A stretch of DNA of 64,000 nt. Source: Clostridiaceae bacterium. GTDB taxonomy: Bacteria > Bacillota > Clostridia > Acetivibrionales > Acetivibrionaceae. The translations under genes were made by a program, and so were the position numbers. Shown piece after piece: positions 10,515-18,824 of this stretch (position 1 is its first letter; each line of letters opens with the position of its first letter). Where the stretch lies: NCBI GenBank assembly GCA_012519925.1, contig JAAYPF010000019.1, positions 33,410 to 97,409 on the forward strand, written 5' to 3'. A model generated the notes under the pieces. It saw only the letters and a list, made by a program, of their open reading frames with translations. It was not told where the DNA came from and did not search any database.

Positions 10515-10704
10515 ACTAATCCCCCCGTTCAACAAAAAACATACTCTAAGGTTGCTCCAAAACATTCGATCAATTTTAGATAAAAATAAATTAAATGGGT
10601 CTGAAAACTAAAAACTGATCAGTGAAGCTTTTAACCTAATATATTTGTCTAAAAATAATTATACCATTTATTACACTATGATACTAGTGTTCATTAGATA
10701 ATTA

Positions 10705-11925
10705 TTATTTAATTTGCTTTAGTAGGTCTTGTACTTTCCTTTCGAGTTTAATCAGTTCTGCTTGTGCTCTCTCATTTCCAACTCTCTTAATCTCATCAAT
10801 TTGCTTTGCTGTATCTAATTCAATTTGTTTTATTCTAGTGGCCTTTTGCTCACTGCTAATGCTTGTATCATTTTTTATCTTAGAAATTTCCATATTTGCC
10901 CGATCTGTTTGAAGAGCAATATCGGTAGCTACTTGCTTTTGAATATTTTGTATTACTTTTTGAGTTTCAATATTCGCAGCTTCTATAGACTTAATTTTAT
11001 CAATATCATCCAATTCACCAATTGACAAATCTAAATTTGCCTCATAAGGTACATCACTATTATTCTTAACATCCTTTGCTGTATCTATATCTTGATTAAG
11101 CTTTGTATCTTGATTAAGCTTTGTATCTTGATTAACAATATCCTCATTACCCTTACTCGCATCCATATCCCTATTAACAGCTAGATTTTCAAGAATCTCA
11201 TTTATCTCATTTTGCTTTAATTTCTCAATATCTATGTTTATTCCCTGTTCTTTCCCAATTTTGTATAAAGAATATCTACCCACTGAAATATTATTATCCG
11301 CTGCTAGTTTTCTGTCTTCTTCCTTAGCTTCTATAAAATAAGGTTTAATATTTCTGCTTGATAATTCATCAATAATTTTAGGATAAGTCAATTCAAGTTT
11401 TTTTAATCCATCCTTTGGAGAATTTCTTCCATCTTTAGTTTGAAGACATGCTGTTATCAAAACTTTATTGTCAGAATTTAAATCTATTAGCCCGTTTTTA
11501 TTTAGTTTTTCAACCATATCTATAAGGACATCCTCTATAGGCTCGGATTTATATTTAATATCTTCAATTAATAACTCAGAGCCTTTATCCTTTGTCGTAA
11601 TATCTATTACTCGATTGTTTTTATCAACCATTAACTCCCAATTTGAGTTCATATCAATATCTACATAAGCATAAATCTGGTTTGAGATAAATAAATTAAC
11701 ATAAAATATAATCGCTATAAAAACAGCGGCAACACTACCAATGGCAGCTGAAAACTTTACAGTCGGATTGGCTTTATTTATCATTTCCGAAGACTCGAAG
11801 GCTATTTCCATTCCTTCATACATCCCCGGTTGTTTTCTAATACAAACAATTTCACAACTATTCGTCATTAAATAGGCCTTATTATCTTTTATTTCAAGTA
11901 CTACCCCTAAATGTTCCATTAACAT
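10705..11925 (-). CDS. rsgI: RsgI-family anti-sigma factor (membrane)
   Basis: 406 aa; N-terminal RsgI domain (LGVVLEIKDNKAYLMTNSCEIVCIRKQPGMYEGMEIAF), single TM, YAYVDIDMNSNWELMVDKNNRVI, extracytoplasmic coiled coil; directly follows sigI. Confidence 0.9.
   Translation of the reverse strand: MLMEHLGVVLEIKDNKAYLMTNSCEIVCIRKQPGMYEGMEIAFESSEMINKANPTVKFSAAIGSVAAVFIAIIFYVNLFISNQIYAYVDIDMNSNWELMVDKNNRVIDITTKDKGSELLIEDIKYKSEPIEDVLIDMVEKLNKNGLIDLNSDNKVLITACLQTKDGRNSPKDGLKKLELTYPKIIDELSSRNIKPYFIEAKEEDRKLAADNNISVGRYSLYKIGKEQGINIDIEKLKQNEINEILENLAVNRDMDASKGNEDIVNQDTKLNQDTKLNQDIDTAKDVKNNSDVPYEANLDLSIGELDDIDKIKSIEAANIETQKVIQNIQKQVATDIALQTDRANMEISKIKNDTSISSEQKATRIKQIELDTAKQIDEIKRVGNERAQAELIKLERKVQDLLKQIK
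11088..11139 (-). repeat. 18-bp tandem repeat within rsgI (NQDTKL NQDTKL NQDIDT)
   Basis: tatcttgattaagctttg x2 plus partial third copy. Confidence 0.85.
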
Positions 11926-11937
11926 ATTTCACCCCGC

Positions 11938-12675
11938 TTATTCCATATTTTTTATGTAGTTCTTTATTATTTCAAGGTCACTTTTTAGAATTAGAACCAA
12001 AGCGATGATGTATTTTCTATTTCGTTCAACTGTTCGTTGGCTTACCTCTACATATTTTATTACATGTTTATATGGAATTGTCTTCTTTGTACTAAACTTA
12101 TCATATAATGTATCATCCTCAGCTATTTGCTTTGCTATTTTGATGCAAGTTCTTCTGGAATCACTGTGCTTGGGCATATCTTTAACTAAATCAGCCATGG
12201 TTATTCCAAAATCCTTCATCTTTCCCACAAAAAAAGTAAACTCTTCACGGATTTCAAAATTATACACATGATCTGTATGTTTATCTACCAAAAACCTATC
12301 TTCAAAATCGTACGCTTCATCCTCCTCAAAATATGAAAACGGATAGACTTTTGAATTCTTTTGATTTTTTCTCATATAATCTATCAATCTTCGTTGCATA
12401 ACCTGATATGAAAACTTTTTGAAGCTGCATTTTCTATCTTCACTATATTTATCAATAGCTTCATTAAAAGCGATCAACCCAACACTGTATTCTTCACTGT
12501 TCTCTATATCAATATATTTATTATTTAATATCTGGGATACAGATTTGACTATATAAGGTCTGTAATCACTAATAAACCTGTCTTTTAAAAGCTTGTCACC
12601 AGATTTAATTCTATATAATATATCTATAAAGGATCTCTTTTCAGGTTTACGCGTACCCAAAAACCACATATCCAC
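11938..12675 (-). CDS. sigI: RNA polymerase sigma factor SigI
   Basis: 245 aa; IDILYRIKSGDKLLKDRFISDYRPYIVKSVSQILNNKYIDIENSEEYSVGLIAFNEAIDKYSEDRKCSFKKFSYQVMQRRLIDYMRKN typical of SigI; followed by rsgI. Confidence 0.93.
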   Translation of the reverse strand: MDMWFLGTRKPEKRSFIDILYRIKSGDKLLKDRFISDYRPYIVKSVSQILNNKYIDIENSEEYSVGLIAFNEAIDKYSEDRKCSFKKFSYQVMQRRLIDYMRKNQKNSKVYPFSYFEEDEAYDFEDRFLVDKHTDHVYNFEIREEFTFFVGKMKDFGITMADLVKDMPKHSDSRRTCIKIAKQIAEDDTLYDKFSTKKTIPYKHVIKYVEVSQRTVERNRKYIIALVLILKSDLEIIKNYIKNME

Positions 12676-12705
12676 TTCCCTATCACTTCCCTTTAAAGTT
12701 TATTC

Positions 12706-12746
12706 GTAAGAGAATTTTTTTTAAGTCGGCATTGCATATCTCTTAC
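12706..12746. promoter_or_regulatory. Perfect 8-bp inverted repeat just upstream of sigI
   Basis: gtaagaga ... tctcttac separated by 25 nt, 31 nt upstream of the sigI ORF start. Confidence 0.4.
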
Positions 12747-12786
12747 AAAAATTTTAGGTAATTTCAAAATTAACTGGCCTTTTTCT

Positions 12787-15246
12787 CTATTTAACTTTTA
12801 CCTTTACCGGTATAAGACTCCTATCGGAAAAAACCATTGTCATAACACCACTTACATTGCTTCCAACGCCAATTACTGTACCATCATTCATTAAAGCTAG
12901 TGTAAAATCTATTCCTGAAGCAATAGACTTACATCCATTGAACACTTCTATCTGTATCGGTGTTAATTTATTTTCTGTTGTTTCGTCTCCTAGCTGTCCA
13001 CAATTGTTTTTTCCCCATGCCCATACTGTCCCATCCTCTGTAAAGGCAAATGAACTATCTTTTCCTGCAATAATCTTTTTTACATTCTCAAGACCATCTA
13101 CTTTGACAGGTATATTAGTTTTAGTAGTGGTTCCGTTACCTAATTGTCCATAGGTATTATCTCCCCATGCCCATACTGTTCCATCTTGTTTTAATGCCAA
13201 ATTATAATTGTTCCCAGCAGATATCGCACAAATATTTTCAAGTTCCTGAGCCTGAACTGGCTCCAAACTAAAGGTATCGGTTCCGTGAGCTAATTCACCA
13301 AACTGGTTACAGCCCCAGGTCCAAACAGTTCCATCGCTCTTTAGGGCAACGGAATGGTCGCTTCCCGCTGCGACTGACACAATACCTGTAAGATCCTTCG
13401 CCTTTGTCAGCTTAAAAGTCTCAACATAATTGTTATGGTGAGTTTGAGAACCATCTCCTAATTGTCCCCAATAGCTGTTACCAGCAGAATATACGTATCC
13501 GTCTTCCTTTAGGGCAAGAATGTGGCTTTTACCGATAGATACTGCTTTTAGATCCTCAAGCCCTTCAATTCTATAGGGTTCGTATATGGATTGAGCATCT
13601 ACAACATTAGTTGTTCTAGCTGTGTAAAACCACACTTCATTATCTTCATTAATTAATAAAGTGCGGTTAAAAGCAGCTTCAATATCTTTTATACCTCCAT
13701 CGTAGCTTACTATAAAAGGATTGCAATAGTCTTTTGCCCCTGATTGAGCAGATATTTCGACATCATTAATCAGTTGGAGATAATCATTGTTTCCCCATGC
13801 CCAAATTGTCTTATCCTTCCCAACTGCTAATACATGTTTTCCACCGCATACTATCTTATCTATGTCGGAAATGTGTTTAATATTGATTGGTTGTGTAATA
13901 TAGTCAGCAGTACCACTACCAAGTTGCCCGTAGTTATTGTCTCCCCAAGTCCATAAAGTGCCATCGCTTTTTATCATAGCCATATGTGTTTGACCGCAAG
14001 AAATCGACTTCACATCCTTAGCTCCAAATACCAAAGCAGGTGTATCAGAGTCGGTCGCTGACCCAGTGCCAAGCATTCCACTCATGTTTTTGCCCCAACT
14101 TAACACTGTTCCATCATTATTTAAGACTGTAGCACAATATTGAGTCAAAACCACCTCTTTTATCTCCAGTATCCCCTCACTTTGAACCGGGGTACTATTA
14201 ACCTTATTACTATTTCCCATAATACCGTATGTATTATCTCCCCAAATCCATAATTCGCCGTTTTCTTTTAGAGCTGCCGAAACCATAGTACCTGCACTTA
14301 CAGACTTTACATCGGAAATGCTTAATAGCTTTTCAGGTACTCTTGATGATGACTTTGTAGAACCATTTCCAAGCTGGCCTTTAGCTCCAGCACCCCATAC
14401 CCAAATATTTTTATTTTTATCTAATGCTATTACATGCTCATCACCTACAGCTATTTCAGTAATATCGCTGACCCCTATTGCCTGAAGCGGTATATTACTA
14501 TTGATTCCTGTACCATCGCCGATTTGCCCTTTAAAGTTATAACCCCATCCCCATACCGTTCCATCGTCTTTTAATGCAGTAGAGAAAAAATCACCGGCCT
14601 TAATGTCCTTAATTCCCGAAAGTCCCTTAACTTGAACAGGTATACTGCTTCGCGTATTTGATTCATCTCCTAACTGACCATAATAATTATATCCCCATGC
14701 CCATACTGTACCATCGCTTTTAAGTGCAAGAGAATGGCGTTTGCCAGCAGATATTTTAGTAATCCCCTTAAGTCCATCAATTTGTTTTGGTGTTCTTTCA
14801 ATTTCATTTTCTTCGTTAAGACCTAGCTGACCATAAGAGTTATATCCCCACGCCCACACCGTACCGTCTTTCTTTAATGCTATCGTATGGGTCTCACCAC
14901 ACGAGACTTGAACAAAACCTTCCATAGATGGCTTAGGAAATTCAGTTATAAAACCAAGCAGCATCTTTCTCATACATGCAAAGTCTATTGAGTCAATCAA
15001 AGTATCTCCATTAACATCTGCTGCATATAATTCATCTTCAACTTCAAAACTTTTAATCATTCCTAATAGATACTTTCGCATTAACCCAAAGTCAATAGAG
15101 TCAAAGCTTAAGTCTCCATTCAAGTCCCCTATTAAATAGGTAGATGTTTTCGCAGTAGTATCTTCACTTTGAGCAAATACAAAGTTAACCGTCATAACAG
15201 TAAGAATCGCCACAATAATTACTAAAGAAATTCCTTTTCTAATCAT
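12787..15246 (-). CDS. Secreted RCC1-repeat (beta-propeller) protein with N-terminal type I dockerin
   Basis: Signal peptide; dockerin duplicates GDLNGDLSFDSIDFGLMRKYLLG and ADVNGDTLIDSIDFACMRKMLLG; many RCC1 units (HSLALKSDGTVWAWGYNYYGQLGD). Confidence 0.93.
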   Translation of the reverse strand: MIRKGISLVIIVAILTVMTVNFVFAQSEDTTAKTSTYLIGDLNGDLSFDSIDFGLMRKYLLGMIKSFEVEDELYAADVNGDTLIDSIDFACMRKMLLGFITEFPKPSMEGFVQVSCGETHTIALKKDGTVWAWGYNSYGQLGLNEENEIERTPKQIDGLKGITKISAGKRHSLALKSDGTVWAWGYNYYGQLGDESNTRSSIPVQVKGLSGIKDIKAGDFFSTALKDDGTVWGWGYNFKGQIGDGTGINSNIPLQAIGVSDITEIAVGDEHVIALDKNKNIWVWGAGAKGQLGNGSTKSSSRVPEKLLSISDVKSVSAGTMVSAALKENGELWIWGDNTYGIMGNSNKVNSTPVQSEGILEIKEVVLTQYCATVLNNDGTVLSWGKNMSGMLGTGSATDSDTPALVFGAKDVKSISCGQTHMAMIKSDGTLWTWGDNNYGQLGSGTADYITQPINIKHISDIDKIVCGGKHVLAVGKDKTIWAWGNNDYLQLINDVEISAQSGAKDYCNPFIVSYDGGIKDIEAAFNRTLLINEDNEVWFYTARTTNVVDAQSIYEPYRIEGLEDLKAVSIGKSHILALKEDGYVYSAGNSYWGQLGDGSQTHHNNYVETFKLTKAKDLTGIVSVAAGSDHSVALKSDGTVWTWGCNQFGELAHGTDTFSLEPVQAQELENICAISAGNNYNLALKQDGTVWAWGDNTYGQLGNGTTTKTNIPVKVDGLENVKKIIAGKDSSFAFTEDGTVWAWGKNNCGQLGDETTENKLTPIQIEVFNGCKSIASGIDFTLALMNDGTVIGVGSNVSGVMTMVFSDRSLIPVKVKVK

Positions 15247-15653
15247 AAATTATTTCTCCCATTTAATTTTTTTGTTTTTTTGCACTTTTACTGCTTACTA
15301 CTTAGTTGATATCAAGAATACTATAAAGAAATGAAATTATATCTACATAAAAAATTGACCTAGCTCAGGTCTTTAAACAAATAACATCTTTAATAATAAG
15401 AACATTATGTAAATAAAACTAAATTTACAACACCCATATATAACCGATTATTTTTTTAAGACTTTAATCTAAGTGTACTATATGTACTTTAACTAAGTCA
15501 ATGCGATTAAATATGCTGTTGTTCTGATATTAATAGAGAGTTTTTACACACTTAATCCCTTTGGAAATATTTTTTTATCTTCCATTGATTTTGTAAAAGT
15601 GATATTATATAAGGTGCTTTCCGAAATATTGATAATTGAAAGGTGGAAAAACA

Positions 15654-15893
15654 ATGGCAACGAATGATAAAGTAAATAATATTGATGCTCTTATTGAAGC
15701 AACAAAAGATGAGAATCCTAATGAAAGAAAGCAAAATTGGGCTGCTTTCATAGAAAGTACCGCGGTAAATTTTTTTATCGACTGTAAACTAGAAAAGCTC
15801 AACATGGAAGACGGAAAAGGTAACAAAGCAAAATTAGTTCGTCAAAAAGATGATACTATAAAGGTTGAATATACTTCTACCACTACTTTATAG
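15654..15893 (+). CDS. Small conserved-looking hypothetical protein (79 aa)
   Basis: ATG at 15654 with upstream GGTGG RBS inside ORF 15636..15893; followed by strong terminator. Confidence 0.65.
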   Translation: MATNDKVNNIDALIEATKDENPNERKQNWAAFIESTAVNFFIDCKLEKLNMEDGKGNKAKLVRQKDDTIKVEYTSTTTL

Positions 15894-15912
15894 TTTATTC
15901 TAAGAGAAAATT

Positions 15913-15954
15913 GTGTTATAAAATCAGGTTGATTTTATAACACTTTTTGCTTTT
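15913..15954 (+). terminator. Rho-independent terminator
   Basis: GTGTTATAAAATC aggtt GATTTTATAACAC TTTTTGCTTTT. Confidence 0.9.
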
Positions 15955-16110
15955 GATAAAGCTTTAAAATCGGTCTTCAAAATCCGATTTACATTTTCTA
16001 CATAGCAATTAAATGTTCCTTTGTTTGTAAGAAACACTTATCCAAAATGGTACACCAAGAGGATAGAAATGGTACATCTATCAAATAATTAGTAATAGGA
16101 AGGTGCTTAT

Positions 16111-16821
16111 ATGTCAAAAAAGCTAATTTATGTAGTTGAAGATGAAAAACATATCCAAGAATTAATAAGCTTTAATTTAATAGAAAACGGATATGACGTT
16201 AAATGTTTTGACAATGGCGAAGTTATGCTTGACGAATGTAAAGAACAAAAACCGGATCTTTTCATTTTGGATATAATGCTTCCAGGAATTGATGGTCTTG
16301 AAATTTGCCGAAGGATTAAGGAAAACTCTGATTACAAAAAAATCCCTATAATTATGCTGACCGCAAAAAGCGATGAGTTTGATAAGGTCTTAGGTCTTGA
16401 ATTAGGAGCAGAAGACTATATTACCAAGCCTTTCAGCATCAGAGAATTTATAGCAAGGGTGAAAGTAATCTTCAGAAGACAGACAGATACGCAGGAAAAC
16501 ACCCCCGAAATAATCAAAGTAGGCAAAATAACTATTGATGTTGCAAGACATGAAGTATATAAGGATAAAAATCTAATTGAAATGACTTTTAAAGAATTTG
16601 AACTATTAAAGCTCCTAGTATTAAATAAAGGAATAGTCATGTCCCGTGAATTGCTTTTAGAAAAGGTTTGGGGGTTCGACTATTACGGTGAAACACGAAC
16701 TGTTGATGTACACATCAGATATCTAAGACAAAAAATAGAGGATGATGATAATGTCCCTACCTATATACAAACTGTCAGAGGTATAGGCTACCGCTTTAAT
16801 GACAAAGGAGATAAGGAATAA
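16111..16821 (+). CDS. OmpR/PhoB-family response regulator
   Basis: 236 aa; VVEDEKHIQELI, DLFILDIMLPGIDGLE, ITKPFSIREF, C-terminal wHTH TVDVHIRYLRQKIEDD...VRGIGYRF. Confidence 0.93.
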   Translation: MSKKLIYVVEDEKHIQELISFNLIENGYDVKCFDNGEVMLDECKEQKPDLFILDIMLPGIDGLEICRRIKENSDYKKIPIIMLTAKSDEFDKVLGLELGAEDYITKPFSIREFIARVKVIFRRQTDTQENTPEIIKVGKITIDVARHEVYKDKNLIEMTFKEFELLKLLVLNKGIVMSRELLLEKVWGFDYYGETRTVDVHIRYLRQKIEDDDNVPTYIQTVRGIGYRFNDKGDKE

Positions 16822-18592
16822 TCAAACTATGAAAACGAAAATCTTTAAATATTATTTAGTTTTAATTGTAGTTGTTTTAATAACAACAGTTATATTTACC
16901 ACACACCTATCAAAAAAGTACTACAAAGCAGAAGTTGAAAACAAATTAGAAAGTATTGGTCTTTCAATTGAATACTCTCTATTGCAAACCGATGCTTCCT
17001 CTCGGATAGATTATGACAAACTAGCAAAAGATTTTGCTGCAAATTATAACCAGAATATCACTTCCACAAATAATAATTTAAGAGTAACATTTATAGATCA
17101 TTCTGGAAGGGTTTTAGGTGACTCTGAAGCTGATTATACAACCATGGAAAACCACACCTCCCGAAAAGAGGTTCAAATGGCTCTATACGGAGATATAGGC
17201 AAAGACTACCGAAGCAGTATAACTCTACGTGCCGATTTATTATATATGGCAATTCCTATCGAGCAATTGGATTTGATTGTAAGGATATCAATCCCTTTAG
17301 CCAAACTTAGAATAATTGATGCAATGTCCTGGTTTTACTCCATGTTGATAGTTCTATCAGCCTTAGCCATAAGTGCAATTGTTTCTTCTCGTATAGCCGG
17401 AACAGTAATTCAACCGCTTAACGACATAATTAATGCATCAAAAGAAATATCAAAGGGTAACTACTCTAAAAGTATATCGGTAACCTCAAAGGATGAAGTA
17501 GGACAACTTGCACTTCAATTTAATGAAATGGCCTCAAAACTAAACAAAACAGTGTATGACCTAAATAATAAAAAAATCGAAGTAGAATCCATCGTACAAA
17601 GCATCACCTATGGCATAGCAGCAGTTGACAATAACAAGAAAATCCTGATGATCAATCGTGCAGCTTTTGAAGTTTTTGATCTAGACACAAACAATAATGT
17701 TGCAGGAGATATGTTCTCTGAGCACATAAGAAATAACGGCATAAATCTCCTTTTGGAGAAGTCCATGGAACAAAACAAACCTCTTGAATGTGAGATCAAG
17801 CTCGGTGAGAAAGAATTGCTGATTAAAACCTCTCCAATAAGATCTAATAATGGAAAAATCGACAATTCTGGATGGATAATCTCCATTCAGGATATTACAA
17901 TAGTACGCAAACTTGAGCATTTGAGAACAGAATTTGTTTCTAACGTAACTCATGAACTTAAAACGCCAATAACTTCTATAAGGGGGTTTGTAGAAACATT
18001 AAAGAGTGGGGCAATCAATAATAAGGATGTATCTTTGAGGTTTTTAGATATTATAGATATTGAAGCGGAACGGCTCCATGAGCTAATAAATGATATTTTA
18101 TCGCTGTCAGAGATTGAAACAAAACTTAGCGACACCGATTTAGAAAGTGTTGATTTGAAATTTCTGGTTGATAGCGTATTTGAGTTCTTGCAGAACATAG
18201 CTAATGAAAAAAGTATTGTCTTTATAAATAATATATCTGATAAAATATTTATTAAGGCAAATAGAAATAGAATTAAGCAATTGATACTAAACTTAGTTGA
18301 TAACGCTGTTAAATACAATATTACAAACGGTTCAGTAACAGTAAATGCCCAAAACATAGGTGGAAAAGTTGTAATACACGTTAAAGATACTGGGATTGGA
18401 ATTCCAAAAGAGCATACAGCAAGAATTTTTGAACGTTTTTATAGAGTTGATAAAAGCAGATCTAGGGACATGGGAGGTACCGGTTTAGGTCTTTCAATTG
18501 TAAAACATATTGTAAATCTATACAATGGTGATATAAAAGTAAACAGTGAATTAGGCAAAGGAACTGAATTTGTTATTCAGCTTCCCTGCTGA
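16799..18592 (+). CDS. PhoR-like sensor histidine kinase (HAMP-PAS-HisKA-HATPase)
   Basis: 597 aa; TM, HAMP, H-box FVSNVTHELKTPITSIRGFVETL, N-box NLVDNAVKYN, GTGLGLSIVKHIV; overlaps the regulator gene. Confidence 0.93.
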   Translation: MTKEIRNNQTMKTKIFKYYLVLIVVVLITTVIFTTHLSKKYYKAEVENKLESIGLSIEYSLLQTDASSRIDYDKLAKDFAANYNQNITSTNNNLRVTFIDHSGRVLGDSEADYTTMENHTSRKEVQMALYGDIGKDYRSSITLRADLLYMAIPIEQLDLIVRISIPLAKLRIIDAMSWFYSMLIVLSALAISAIVSSRIAGTVIQPLNDIINASKEISKGNYSKSISVTSKDEVGQLALQFNEMASKLNKTVYDLNNKKIEVESIVQSITYGIAAVDNNKKILMINRAAFEVFDLDTNNNVAGDMFSEHIRNNGINLLLEKSMEQNKPLECEIKLGEKELLIKTSPIRSNNGKIDNSGWIISIQDITIVRKLEHLRTEFVSNVTHELKTPITSIRGFVETLKSGAINNKDVSLRFLDIIDIEAERLHELINDILSLSEIETKLSDTDLESVDLKFLVDSVFEFLQNIANEKSIVFINNISDKIFIKANRNRIKQLILNLVDNAVKYNITNGSVTVNAQNIGGKVVIHVKDTGIGIPKEHTARIFERFYRVDKSRSRDMGGTGLGLSIVKHIVNLYNGDIKVNSELGKGTEFVIQLPC

Positions 18593-18824
18593 TTCCTTAC
18601 CGTCAATCTATGTGTACTTATCCTATCATAAGGCTCATAATACTAATCTACACAAAAACCAAGCATAATATTGGTTAATTTGGAATTGATTAGATAATTC
18701 TAATCCATCCCATAATCTAATGCATTTAATTTCTCATGTCGATATTTGTATTAATAGGAGTTATAATAGAAATTGTTAATATTTTATTTGAAGTAGCAAC
18801 TTAATATATAGGAGTTGTCTAGAC

